Shown piece after piece: positions 1 through 7,204 of a stretch of 64,000 bases of DNA. The stretch comes from JAPOKJ01 sp031421635 (lineage in GTDB: Bacteria; Pseudomonadota; Gammaproteobacteria; Burkholderiales; Burkholderiaceae_E), in NCBI GenBank assembly GCA_031421635.1, contig JANOPA010000026.1:1-64000 (forward strand), given 5' to 3'. The translations under genes were made by a program, and so were the position numbers. How positions within the stretch are numbered: the first letter of the stretch is position 1; every line of letters begins with the position of its first letter. The notes under the pieces were generated by a model that was not told where the DNA came from, ran no database searches, and worked only from the letters and a program-made list of their open reading frames with translations.

Positions 1-381
1 CATCCTGAATATGGCGATCGCCATGCAGCAACGAGCATGGATGCAAGGCCTCTGGGATGCCTCGACAAAATTCGACAGACCGGCTGAATTTACTCCTCTT
101 TATTCACCGTGAACTTTCTCTAATGGAAAATCCCGGTTTAATGAGCTAGGCTTTTCCTGGCGGCACTAAGCGCAGCCGTTCATCCATGACCGAACCAGCG
201 TAGCTCGCCCTTGCAGTCACGGGTCGTCTGATCGGGAGGCAGCGACGCCTCGAGCCCTCTGATTCCTGAACCAGCCCTGACGCGCCTTCGCGAGACCGAA
301 TGGGCCGCACGTTAGTCGCGAGCGCACTCGCGAAATCTTCACAGTCGGCATCAGCCTGCTTTTTGTTTTTGAAGTCGTGGA
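1..381. other. Left-edge region with no assignable gene
   Basis: No convincing complete gene is visible. Bases 2-112 on the plus strand are open to a TGA at 110-112 and could be the last ~36 codons of a gene entering from outside the window, but no family is recognisable. The remaining ~270 bases contain no ORF with recognisable protein character, no clear promoter and no hairpin followed by a T-run. The minus-strand VOC gene ends at 382. Confidence 0.3.
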
Positions 382-879
382 TCAGCCGGACGAATTTCGG
401 TACCCTAGGTACAACTCACGCGGCCAGTAGCGTATCGGTTCTACACCGTCAGCCTCGATGAGTTCATTCTTGATGCGCTCGTACTCGTAGCAGTTAAGCT
501 CGTACTCATTGCCCCATGGGTCGACCAGGTTATAGGCCCAGCACAGGTCGAAGTCGACAATGTCGCCGATTTCGAGGGGTCGGTCAGCTGGGCTGCCGAT
601 CTCGCCGGGGAGCGAACGGGCGAAGGAAATGAAGGCTGGGGCGTCTAGGCTGAACGCAACTCCGGTCTTCTGCTGAATCATCGGGTGCCCTTGGCTTGCT
701 TCGAATAGCGCGAGCATGGTTTGCCCACCGTCGGCGGAGATCTGCAATGGCCCTCCGGCCAAGCCGTCAGCCCAAAAGTCGAACCTATTGATGGGTTCGA
801 AACCGAGGTGAGTAGCGTACCAACGCGCCGCCGCCTCCCGGTCCGGCACACGGATGTGCACGTGGTCGAGCCGGCCCAT
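382..879 (-). CDS. VOC (glyoxalase/bleomycin-resistance fold) family protein
   Basis: A 165-aa protein of the vicinal oxygen chelate fold. It opens with GRLDHVHIRVPD, the usual first strand with a metal-binding His, followed by AAARWYATHLGFEP, the typical helix. The C-terminal half has DPWGNEYELNCYEYE, the conserved 'DP.GN..EL' strand with the distal Glu. I chose the ATG at 879, not the upstream in-frame ATG at 1056, because homology begins there; the upstream stretch reads as random sequence. The family covers glyoxalases, dioxygenases and antibiotic-binding proteins, so the substrate cannot be read from sequence. It sits beside relics of a DGPF/sigma-factor cluster, which often carries VOC genes. 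The gene appears intact. Confidence 0.8.
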   Translation of the reverse strand: MGRLDHVHIRVPDREAAARWYATHLGFEPINRFDFWADGLAGGPLQISADGGQTMLALFEASQGHPMIQQKTGVAFSLDAPAFISFARSLPGEIGSPADRPLEIGDIVDFDLCWAYNLVDPWGNEYELNCYEYERIKNELIEADGVEPIRYWPRELYLGYRNSSG

Positions 880-1120
880 TCGAAATTTCGTATTGCTCAA
901 ATTTTCAACTCGCTTCGTGGTTGCGGGCAGGACCCACCCCGCGCTGAATGCGCGCTGTTGCACCGACCAAGAAAGCTGGTCGGAACAATCATTGTCTAAG
1001 ATTGATTGGAGGAACGCAAGAAACGCCTGATGACTACTTGAAGAACATTGCCGCAATCAGTATTCGTAGCAAGCGGTCGATCAAGAAAGTGAGGAGATCG
1101 ACATCCTTGTACCGTCGTGA

Positions 1121-1297
1121 CTACTCCTTAAGCTCGACCACCGGCGCGAACCCACCATAAATCATCCGCTTGCCATCAAACGGCATTGGATTCTTAGCCG
1201 GATTGAACCGGTCATCCTCCTTCATCAGCGATTCCATCTTGGCCATGGCCACATCTCGAATGGCCTTGTCAGGCCATTAACCGTCTATATAAGTCAT
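1121..1297 (-). pseudogene. DUF1428 protein relic with a large internal deletion
   Basis: Reading the minus strand from the ATG at 1297 gives MTYIDG, a stop (TAA), then in the same frame WPDKAIRDVAMAKM and ending MPFDGKRMIYGGF-APVVELKE, with TAG at 1121-1123. The start and the MPFDGKRMIYGGF block are the two ends of the DUF1428 (YbaA-like) family, normally about 115-120 aa. Here only 57 sense codons remain, so roughly 55-60 codons of the middle have been lost and a stop sits at the junction. The upstream GGAGCAAT before the ATG is a surviving ribosome-binding site. Family assignment is from the conserved C-terminal block. Confidence 0.7.
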
Positions 1298-1347
1298 GAT
1301 ATTGCTCCTGTTTGTAATTCACGCACGGGTCGAACCTCAATGCTGCC

Positions 1348-1485
1348 TTATTTCGCGGGCGGAATGCCGGCGGCGAGCTGAATTGCTTCGTTTAAGTCCT
1401 TGGCTTCCAGCAAATAAAAGCCCGCCAACATCTCCCGAGTCTCTGCAAAGGGCCCGTCGAACACCGTGACTTCACCGTTATCCCG
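1348..1485 (-). pseudogene. DGPF/YciI-like protein relic (C-terminal half)
   Basis: The minus strand here encodes RDNGEVTVFDGPFAETREM followed by LAGFYLLEAKDLNEAIQLA and a TAA at 1348-1350. The DGPF motif followed by 'AE.(K/R)E...GFY..EA.D..EA' is diagnostic of the YCII-related DGPF family, about 115-140 aa long. The N-terminal half is missing: within a few bases upstream the sequence becomes the last codons of the adjacent PhnB-like gene. DGPF proteins usually lie next to an unusual ECF sigma factor, and a relic of such a sigma factor lies at 1986-2262. Confidence 0.75.
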
Positions 1486-1492
1486 AAAAGTT

Positions 1493-1942
1493 CTATTTGA
1501 AATCAATCGGTTCACCGTTTATGGCCCAACTGACGCCAAAGCGGTCGGTCAGCATACCGAAAGTCTTTGACCAGAAGGCGGGAGCCAGAGGCATCGTGAC
1601 CTTGCCTCCATTTCCCAGCGTTCGGAATATAGTTTCAGCCTGCGCGACCGTGTCGTACTGGAGCGCCAACATTACGCCTTTCATGCCATCGAACGGCATT
1701 CCGGGCGGAGCGTCGCCAGCGAAGAGCATTGCGCCGCCGGGCAAAGACAGGCAAGCATGCATGATGCCGTCGCCGCTGGGTGGCGGACCGTCGGCGCAAC
1801 CAGTGTCACCGGCGGGCATGGGCGGCATGTCGGCATAACTCATCATCGTCTCGATCTTGGCGCCAAGCGCCTTTTCGTAGAACGCATAAGCTTCGCGCGT
1901 GTTGCCGCCGAAAGTCAGGTACGGGGTAAGGGTGGTGGACAT
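1493..1942 (-). CDS. PhnB-like VOC family protein
   Basis: A complete 149-aa protein. It starts STTLTPYLTFGGNTREAYAF and continues YEKALGAKIETMMSYADMP, the hallmark of the PhnB-like branch of the VOC fold (once mis-named 3-demethylubiquinone methyltransferase). The C-terminal FWSKTFGMLTDRFGVSWAIN strand is also conserved. Its exact activity is unknown; members bind small hydrophobic ligands or metals. The stop codon is only a few bases from the truncated DGPF relic downstream, and the relic sigma factor lies upstream on the same strand, so this gene is the intact survivor of a broken DGPF-PhnB-sigma cluster. Confidence 0.8.
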   Translation of the reverse strand: MSTTLTPYLTFGGNTREAYAFYEKALGAKIETMMSYADMPPMPAGDTGCADGPPPSGDGIMHACLSLPGGAMLFAGDAPPGMPFDGMKGVMLALQYDTVAQAETIFRTLGNGGKVTMPLAPAFWSKTFGMLTDRFGVSWAINGEPIDFK

Positions 1943-1985
1943 GTTGGGCTCCAGGTAAATGGGTGAGGGGTCTCATTGAAAGGTT

Positions 1986-2262
1986 TCAACGACGCGTGAC
2001 TACGCGTCTGTACTCTTTAGTCGAATGGTCTGGACCGCTTTCGACACACCTTGAGAAATATTTTATGCGCCGACTTCTGCCAATCGGCGCAACAAGTAGC
2101 GGCGCTCGGGCGAAGCGCCCTGTGGAAACAAGCCAGGCCACCGGGTTGGCAAGGACAACCCGCGCTGGCCATTGCCCCGGCAGCAGAGACGAACGCGTCG
2201 TGAAATGCCTCTTCGGCCGCGTCAAAGCTTCCTAGCAGTCGAACCAGGGTCGCGAACACACG
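1986..2262 (-). pseudogene. ECF sigma factor (DGPF-associated type) relic, frameshifted
   Basis: The minus strand reads RRVFATLVRLLGSFDAAEEAF then HDAFVSAA, which matches region 2 of SigI/ECF sigma factors that accompany DGPF proteins. Shortly afterwards the homology shifts frame to QWP..VVLANPVAWLVSTGRF, the expected continuation ('QWPREGVP.NP.AWL...'). Only about 70 of the usual ~400 residues remain, there is at least one frameshift, and no start codon context survives. All DNA-binding and C-terminal parts are gone. It is non-functional as it stands. Confidence 0.7.
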
Positions 2263-2571
2263 TCGCCTTTTTAACCCCTACTGTAATCGGAGGTAGTGGG
2301 ATTGGGAAAGGGCCTTTTCACCGGAGAAATGGAATCGGTGGGAAATGCGCGGCTTTACAATAAGCCATTTATAACCCAGACGAGCCCGGCACCCGTTGGT
2401 GCGTAATGCCTTGAGCCAAGGGGGTGATGGGCCATCGCTTAAAGGTTCAAGTTGAGGGCTCTTTGGTGGGCTAGCGGCTTGAGGGCGACGCTCGGTAAGC
2501 CCCAAGATTTTCACGGCTCCCCAGCCGCCCGTCACTTGTGCTCGCGCAGTGGATATTTAGTTGGCAACGTC
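2263..2571. other. Intergenic stretch between sigma relic and SWIB gene
   Basis: About 310 bases with no coding sequence I can recognise on either strand. A weak GCACC/GGTGC hairpin occurs near 2389-2404 without a T-run. It may contain further decayed remains of the sigma-factor locus, but nothing can be assigned. Confidence 0.3.
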
Positions 2572-2898
2572 CTAAACTACGTTGGCGCCAACAATCGCCG
2601 CCATTTGCATCATGTCAACTGTTTCGCCAAGTTTAATACCGGTCAGGTCGGTCACCTTACCGGACTTACTTGTCGATTTTGTGTTCATAAAAATTGGCAG
2701 TAACTTGGCGTCGGTCACAATAAACTTGCCTGCATTTTCTGGCTTGCCGTTTACAGTTTTAGTTTGCAATTGGTTAGCTTTAATATAGTCCCAAATTTTC
2801 TTGGTGATTTCAGTCCGTGGGAGTTCGCTCGCACCAACCAAGGCTGCTAGTTCACTTTTCATTTTCACTGGGGTACTTAAACCTTTTGCTTCAGCCAT
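2572..2898 (-). CDS. SWIB/MDM2 domain protein
   Basis: A 108-aa protein that is essentially one SWIB domain. Characteristic blocks are ELAALVGASELPRTEITKKI, WDYIKANQLQ, IVTDAKLLPIF and the C-terminal MMQMAAIVGANVV. Stand-alone SWIB proteins occur in many proteobacteria and chlamydiae; the domain is best known from eukaryotic chromatin-remodelling complexes and as an extension on chlamydial topoisomerase I. A role with DNA or nucleoid proteins is inferred, not shown. Its coding sequence is visibly more AT-rich than its flanks. No operon partner is present; both neighbours are decayed sequence. Confidence 0.85.
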   Translation of the reverse strand: MAEAKGLSTPVKMKSELAALVGASELPRTEITKKIWDYIKANQLQTKTVNGKPENAGKFIVTDAKLLPIFMNTKSTSKSGKVTDLTGIKLGETVDMMQMAAIVGANVV

Positions 2899-3506
2899 AT
2901 CGAGTTCCTAGTTATGTTTGTTTTTGTAGTGCAAGGTCCTGCACTAGCATTTGTCGAATCCGCGTCGCTCGTCTTTGCGGCAAGTGACGGGGGAGGGGCA
3001 CATCAACCGCTGAATCGCGGGCGAGTTGCTGAAAGTGCTCGATTTCTCAATTGTAAAGGACCGAGTAGTCGTCGAGCTTCGTCGAATCATAACAAATCAT
3101 GGCCATCGCTAACCGAAATTGCTCAGGCTTGCATCGGTACGGCACCACGCAGATTCAAAACCGCCGGAATCCATAAGCTAGCTTGCTGAAAGCTCAACTT
3201 TCATAAGTTTCCAAATTTTTTCGTTGGTGGTGTCGGCCAGGCTTATCGCAACCTCACCCCGTACCACTAAGTTCAGTGCAAAGGTCTTGCCACTTGAACA
3301 ATTGTTCTTGGTACTTGCTCAGCGACCGAGGTTCTAACCATGCGTAACGCTTAGCCGCCACGACTGATTGCACCCTTGCGGATTTTAGGGAGATATGCCG
3401 TGAGGACTCAAAGTGTCAAAAGATGAAGGATTTGAAGTGAGTCGTTAGTGTAGGTCAGAGAGCCCACACCCTGAGATTGCATTCGGCGTGCAAAATATAG
3501 AACACC
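2899..3506. other. Long intergenic region without a recognisable gene
   Basis: Roughly 600 bases between the SWIB start and the promoter at 3507. Both strands have ORFs under 95 codons with no family resemblance. A minus-strand open stretch of about 46 codons ending near 3180 contains a protein-like segment (ALNLVVRGEVAISLADTTNE) but could not be assigned. Given the relics on both sides, this is probably degraded coding sequence. Confidence 0.3.
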
Positions 3507-3536
3507 TTGACATGCAAGCAAATGCTTGCATGTAAT
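3507..3536 (+). promoter_or_regulatory. Sigma-70 promoter with an embedded 22-bp palindromic operator
   Basis: TTGACA at 3507-3512 and TGTAAT at 3531-3536 are separated by 18 bp, a near-consensus housekeeping promoter. The spacer carries a perfect inverted repeat: CATGCAAGCA at 3511-3520 and TGCTTGCATG at 3523-3532, with only AA between. Such a site fits a dimeric repressor of the TetR/MarR/ArsR type that would block polymerase. Downstream lie an SRPBCC relic and then the ArsR gene at 3783. The cognate regulator is not proven; the ArsR protein is the nearest candidate. Confidence 0.6.
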
Positions 3537-3544
3537 TCCCTTCA

Positions 3545-3700
3545 TCGAACTTTCAAAAAGAGGGCGGCGGCGTCCAATTTCGGTTTGGAGCGGGCTGAAT
3601 CGATGTCAAGGTTTTGGATCTGATCCCGGCGCAGAGGGTGTTGTGGGAGGTCGTGTCCGGACCTGAGGAATGGTTGGGTTCGACCATAAGCTGCGCCTGA
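3545..3700 (+). pseudogene. SRPBCC/AHSA1-like protein relic
   Basis: In one plus-strand frame the sequence reads EGGGVQFRFGAG, an in-frame TGA (3596-3598), then IDVKVLDLIPAQRVLWEVV and SGPEEWLGSTIS before a TGA at 3698. 'V.DL.P..RV.WEVV.GPEEW.GTTIS' is the core of activator-of-Hsp90-like SRPBCC proteins. Both ends of the domain (~150 aa in full) are missing and there is a nonsense codon, so this is a relic. It lies directly behind the palindromic promoter, which probably once drove it. Confidence 0.6.
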
Positions 3701-3782
3701 CGATGTCAAGATCGATAGTTGGGAGTGAATAATCGTTAATGCACTCTCTGCCCAACTGGTCTTGGTTCAAACAGTGACCTAA

Positions 3783-4112
3783 GTGTACGGCGACAAAGTC
3801 TTCAAAGCGTTGGCCGATCCTGGACGTAGGCGTCTGCTTGACCAATTACCTATCGACAACGGTCAAACACTGTCGGCACTCTGTGAGCACATGGACATGA
3901 CACGCCAAGCAGTCACCCAGCACCTGCAGCAATTGCAAGATGCCAACCTCATTGCCGTTGTTTGGAAAGGGCGAGAAAAACTTCACTACCTCAATCCTGT
4001 GCCGTTACAAGAGATTTATGAGCGTTGGATTGGGAAATTCGAACGTAAGCGCCTAACCGTGCTGCACAACCTTAAGAGCAACCTAGAAGGAAATGATCAT
4101 GGCAAAACCTAG
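3783..4112 (+). CDS. ArsR-family winged-helix transcriptional regulator
   Basis: A 109-aa protein starting from GTG at 3783 (alternative starts are not excluded). It begins YGDKVFKALADPGRRRLLDQ, the canonical ArsR first helix, followed by the recognition helix MTRQAVTQHLQQLQDANLI and a wing ending VWKGREKLHYLNP. The C-terminus (LQEIYERWIGKFERKRL) is typical of ArsR proteins paired with SRPBCC/AHSA1 partners rather than metal sensors; there are no metal-binding Cys pairs. The downstream SRPBCC partner overlaps its 3' end by 14 bp but is truncated. It may bind the palindrome at 3511-3532. Confidence 0.85.
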   Translation: MYGDKVFKALADPGRRRLLDQLPIDNGQTLSALCEHMDMTRQAVTQHLQQLQDANLIAVVWKGREKLHYLNPVPLQEIYERWIGKFERKRLTVLHNLKSNLEGNDHGKT

Positions 4113-4197
4113 CTACCTTTACGTTACTTACACTGCAACGACTGCCGAGAAGCTTTGGGGGGCGTTGCTTGAGACGGACCAAATGCGACATTGGTGA
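4099..4197 (+). pseudogene. SRPBCC/AHSA1 protein relic, first 32 codons only
   Basis: The ATG at 4099 overlaps the end of the ArsR gene, as in normal ArsR-AHSA1 operons. It encodes MAKPSYLYVTYTATTAEKLW then GALLETDQMRHW and stops at TGA 4195-4197. This is the start of an AHSA1 domain ('Y.TYI.TTPEKLW.AL'), normally ~150 aa. At about 4200-4235 the sequence switches to an unrelated SCO C-terminus, which marks a deletion junction. Confidence 0.7.
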
Positions 4198-4235
4198 GTC
4201 GATCCGGTTGCGCGCGCCGCCGCCGCCGCATTCGC

Positions 4236-4430
4236 AAGGCCGCCGATGCATACAAGGTGTACTACGCGAAGGTTTCGCTCAAAGGTGTCGCGCTCTATAC
4301 CATCGATCACTCATCATTTATTTATCTCATGAGCCAGGAAGGCAAGTACCTGGGCTTTCTGCCACCCAGCCCTTCAGCGGATCGCAAGGCACAGGTGCTC
4401 CGAACCCAGCTCCAGGGCGCGGAAAAATAG
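4236..4430 (+). pseudogene. SCO1/SenC copper chaperone relic, C-terminal part
   Basis: The frame ending at 4430 encodes ADAYKVYYAKVSLKGVALY then TIDHSSFIYLMSQEGKYLGF. This matches the C-terminal third of SCO proteins (thioredoxin-like copper chaperones for cytochrome oxidase), including the copper-ligand His in 'DHSSF'. The CxxxC motif and the N-terminal membrane anchor are absent. The upstream part of this frame is Arg-rich junk that joins to the truncated AHSA1 gene, so the gene is cut at its 5' end. Confidence 0.65.
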
Positions 4431-4456
4431 TTTCCTCTGCTAGCTAGGGCGTTTTG

Positions 4457-4475
4457 ACGTTAATTAATTTAACGT
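4457..4475. promoter_or_regulatory. Inverted repeat upstream of the protease cassette
   Basis: ACGTTAA at 4457-4463 and TTAACGT at 4469-4475 form a perfect 7-bp inverted repeat around a 5-bp AT spacer. It lies ~235 bp before the S8 protease gene. A further hairpin (ATCCCC/GGGGAT, about 4509-4526) follows without a T-run. The first could be an operator for the protease cassette or a remnant; no regulator is evident nearby. Confidence 0.3.
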
Positions 4476-4708
4476 ACCAGTAACGCATGGCGTAGGTTTA
4501 TTTTGAAAATCCCCTAAGTGGGGGATGTCATTGCTTCTGAACAACGTGTATCGTTTACTTCCTGGGTTAAGTGATCGGTGATGTAGGGAGGTTTCGCTTT
4601 TGAAGCACTACAAATTCATCATTACTCGATAAACTCGTTGGCCGCTTTGTTTGGCTTTTCCTAGTTCGCAGTCAACGTAATGGCCTTTTTCCATCACGGA
4701 GGTGTGCC

Positions 4709-6898
4709 ATGCCCAAGTCCGATTTTCCAAATTCAAAGCCCGGTTATACCGTCTCGCTACAAGCCGACGAGGTAGTGCCCCGCGGCCGATCAATTGTGAT
4801 CACAGCCGATGCCGTCGTGTCCCCCGAATCCTGGCGAGGCGTGTCGGTTGCGGGCATGCGCGTTCAGGTTCTCCCGCTGGACGATGGCCGCAGTGCCGAG
4901 GTCAACACGGCGGCGCTCGCCATCGGCCCACATTGCCTGCGCATAAAAGAGTTGTGGTCCAAGCGCTCGGGCAAACGGTTGCCTGACACAGAGGTGGCGT
5001 TTATCGTCGTGGATACGAAAGCACCGTTACCCCCTGACCTGACGGTTCAGCACGCATTGCGTATGCAATTTTCGGATCTTGAAGTGGACCGTTTACAAAT
5101 GAGTGGCCCTTGTCAACCCGGCATGTTTGAGGTCTTCAAGGCGGAAGACCGCAAGTCACGCAAACCGGTCGAATTGGCCTTTGATTCGAACGGCAAGCGG
5201 ATCGACATTGACCGCGAGTTTGCTGCACTTGCAAAGCGACGTGACAAGGTGTTCGGCAAGTTGCACCCAACGCTATTCATGCAAGTGCAGAAGCAGGAGG
5301 CCGACAGCCAGGTTGAAATCGCGGTGTGGTTGCACAGTGGTCCAGTCGAGGCCGTCAGCAAACCGGCCAGAGGTGTCGTGCGTCGGCGGCCCCCGGCTGA
5401 GGACAAGGCTCGGGAAGCTTGGAAGGCAAGTGCAGCCCGCTTTAGCGAGGGGGCAGGGCGCTACGGTATGAAGGTTCTACGCATCGACACCGCGGCGCCG
5501 TTGGTCATCGGCCGAATCTCCGCCGTGCGTGTTGCCATGCTGGCCGCATCACCCGACGTGGCGGCGGTGTTCCTGCATGAGACCAAGGGTATAGACGATC
5601 TAGGCGACTCGATCGCTATCGCCAATGCCGATGATGCCCACAACGCCGGTTTCAGTGGCACTGGTATCAATGTGGCGGTATACGAGAACGGGCCAGACGA
5701 CACAAGTAATCTCAACATCGCCGCCCGCTTCAAGACGAACCCGAACACCAGTCAGCATGCGCGGCATACCCACGGCATCATCAAGAATATCGAGTCGCGC
5801 AAGCCACACGGGCATGCGCCGGACTGCAACCTGTATTCGGCTAACAGCTACGACCTGGACGCCATTCGCTGGGCTGCGCAGGACCAGGGATGTACGGTGA
5901 TTAGCCAGAGCTTTCACCGGGACAGTGAAGAGACATCGTCGGACCTCTCGTTTGATGATATCTACAAGGACCAGTTGGCACTGCTTTGGCCCTATCCAAC
6001 CATCTGCGAAGCCGCAGGCAACGGCGTTGCAACTGAATATCTCAATCACAAGGGCTTTAATCGGCTGACGGTGGGCAACCACAACGACACGGCTGACGCC
6101 ATGGCCTCGGACTCGGTTTTTCGTAACCCGAAATCAACGCACGGTGACCGTGAGCTGCCCGAAGTCGCGGCCAATGGCATGGGTGTGACCACCGTCGGGC
6201 TGACGCTCGGTGGCACCAGTATGGCCGCGCCCGCAGTGGCAGGGGGAGTGGCGTTGATCCAGCAGGCCAATGCCACCCTGCAGTCGTGGCCCGAGGGTTG
6301 CCGCGCAATTATGCTCGCTGCCGCCTGGCGCAACCCAGCGGGTAGCACTTGGCGGGTCGATGTGGTGGCTGCTGTCGATGCCTTAGATGGCGCTGGCGCG
6401 ATCGACAGCAACACGGCGGTTCTGATCGCTCGCGCTCGACGCAGTCGTAACAACACGGCGGCTCGCCGAGGCTGGGACGTGGGCACGGTGACGTCTGCGG
6501 AGATCGGTGCTGATGGGTTCACGACCTACGTTTACCGAATCAGCGTGCCACGCTTGCTGTTTTCACCCACGGTCAAAGTGGCGCTGGCATGGGATTCTAA
6601 AATATCCACCTTCAATTTCTTTGGAATCTCACTACCCATCGGGTCTCGCCTGGCTGTTGATCTGGACTTGCACGTGCTGAATTCAAATGGTGTCACGGTC
6701 GCCTCCAGCGCGTCCTGGGACAACAGCTACGAGATCGCTGAGTTTGCCGCCCAATGGGGTGAGACTTATGAGGTTCGCATTCGCCGCTGGTCTGGGACCG
6801 ACGATGTCTGGTACGGCATCGCTTGGGAGGTCCGTGGGGTGCAGTTTGTGATTGACCGCCTCGCCAATCTGGATCAACTTCAGTTGGGTTCGCGCTAA
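4709..6898 (+). CDS. Subtilisin-like (S8) serine peptidase, leaderless
   Basis: A 729-aa protein with a good Shine-Dalgarno (CGGAGG) 8 bp before the ATG. The catalytic domain spans about residues 310-570: His355 in HTHGI, an oxyanion-like EAAGNGV, and Ser504 in GTSMAAPAVAGG. The expected Asp of the DTG/DSG motif is replaced: the strand reads NVAVYENGPDD, with Glu326 at the usual place. An N-terminal ~300-aa region has no recognised domain. The C-terminal ~160 aa (including VDLDLHVLNSNG and YGIAWEV) look like a beta-sandwich. There is no signal peptide or membrane segment, so it probably acts in the cytoplasm, unlike most S8 enzymes. It heads a same-strand group with two unknown genes and a lipase, suggesting a regulated proteolytic system instead of nutrient digestion. 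Confidence 0.85.
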   Translation: MPKSDFPNSKPGYTVSLQADEVVPRGRSIVITADAVVSPESWRGVSVAGMRVQVLPLDDGRSAEVNTAALAIGPHCLRIKELWSKRSGKRLPDTEVAFIVVDTKAPLPPDLTVQHALRMQFSDLEVDRLQMSGPCQPGMFEVFKAEDRKSRKPVELAFDSNGKRIDIDREFAALAKRRDKVFGKLHPTLFMQVQKQEADSQVEIAVWLHSGPVEAVSKPARGVVRRRPPAEDKAREAWKASAARFSEGAGRYGMKVLRIDTAAPLVIGRISAVRVAMLAASPDVAAVFLHETKGIDDLGDSIAIANADDAHNAGFSGTGINVAVYENGPDDTSNLNIAARFKTNPNTSQHARHTHGIIKNIESRKPHGHAPDCNLYSANSYDLDAIRWAAQDQGCTVISQSFHRDSEETSSDLSFDDIYKDQLALLWPYPTICEAAGNGVATEYLNHKGFNRLTVGNHNDTADAMASDSVFRNPKSTHGDRELPEVAANGMGVTTVGLTLGGTSMAAPAVAGGVALIQQANATLQSWPEGCRAIMLAAAWRNPAGSTWRVDVVAAVDALDGAGAIDSNTAVLIARARRSRNNTAARRGWDVGTVTSAEIGADGFTTYVYRISVPRLLFSPTVKVALAWDSKISTFNFFGISLPIGSRLAVDLDLHVLNSNGVTVASSASWDNSYEIAEFAAQWGETYEVRIRRWSGTDDVWYGIAWEVRGVQFVIDRLANLDQLQLGSR

Positions 6899-7036
6899 GG
6901 TCCCAAAACCGGCGGGGCGTCGTCCTTGTTATTTTTGCTACCTCGGCAACGCAAGCTGCTCATGGTTTAAGTTGACAATCGCTGAAGCGACAATCAGAAT
7001 CGATCCGCCCATTGCCACCTTTACGGAGGACAAAAA

Positions 7037-7204
7037 ATGGAGCTCGAGCCTTGGAAATTTCTCGAACGGGTCACAAGCCGAACTGAAGTCGCTTGTCGAT
7101 ACCCTGAAGTTCGAATGAAGTGGCTTGAGTCGCTCTGGCGAGTTTGCCGATCGATCGTTACGGTCTGGCTCTACGAAGCCATGGCGGAGACTGGGGTGTT
7201 GTGA
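7037..7204 (+). CDS. Small 55-aa protein coupled to the next gene
   Basis: An ATG at 7037 is preceded by ACGGAGGACAAAAA, a strong ribosome-binding site at ideal spacing. It encodes 55 residues, starting MELEPWKFLERVTSRTE and rich in Trp, Arg and Leu, predicted helical, with no signal peptide. Its TGA (7202-7204) overlaps a GTG in the downstream frame (GTGA), the classic arrangement for translational coupling. I do not recognise a family. Position between an S8 protease and an unknown 368-aa protein suggests a small adaptor or regulator of that system; this is inference from context only. Confidence 0.6.
   Translation: MELEPWKFLERVTSRTEVACRYPEVRMKWLESLWRVCRSIVTVWLYEAMAETGVL

Noticed and set aside
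3180..3330. Minus-strand 46-codon open stretch with a protein-like segment
   Set aside because: No start with a ribosome-binding site, no family match from memory, and stop codons immediately upstream. Possibly a relic but unassignable.
4509..4526. ATCCCC/GGGGAT hairpin
   Set aside because: Six-bp stem with no following T-run; not a convincing terminator and no clear regulatory context.
4608..4695. Minus-strand 28-codon ORF opposite the protease 5' region (starts MEKGHYVDCE)
   Set aside because: It looks protein-like but has no ribosome-binding site and no recognisable family. It lies antisense to the protease leader, so it was not called.
5600..6522. Long minus-strand ORFs opposite the S8 protease
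   Set aside because: Shadow frames of a GC-rich coding sequence; no family character and no ribosome-binding site.
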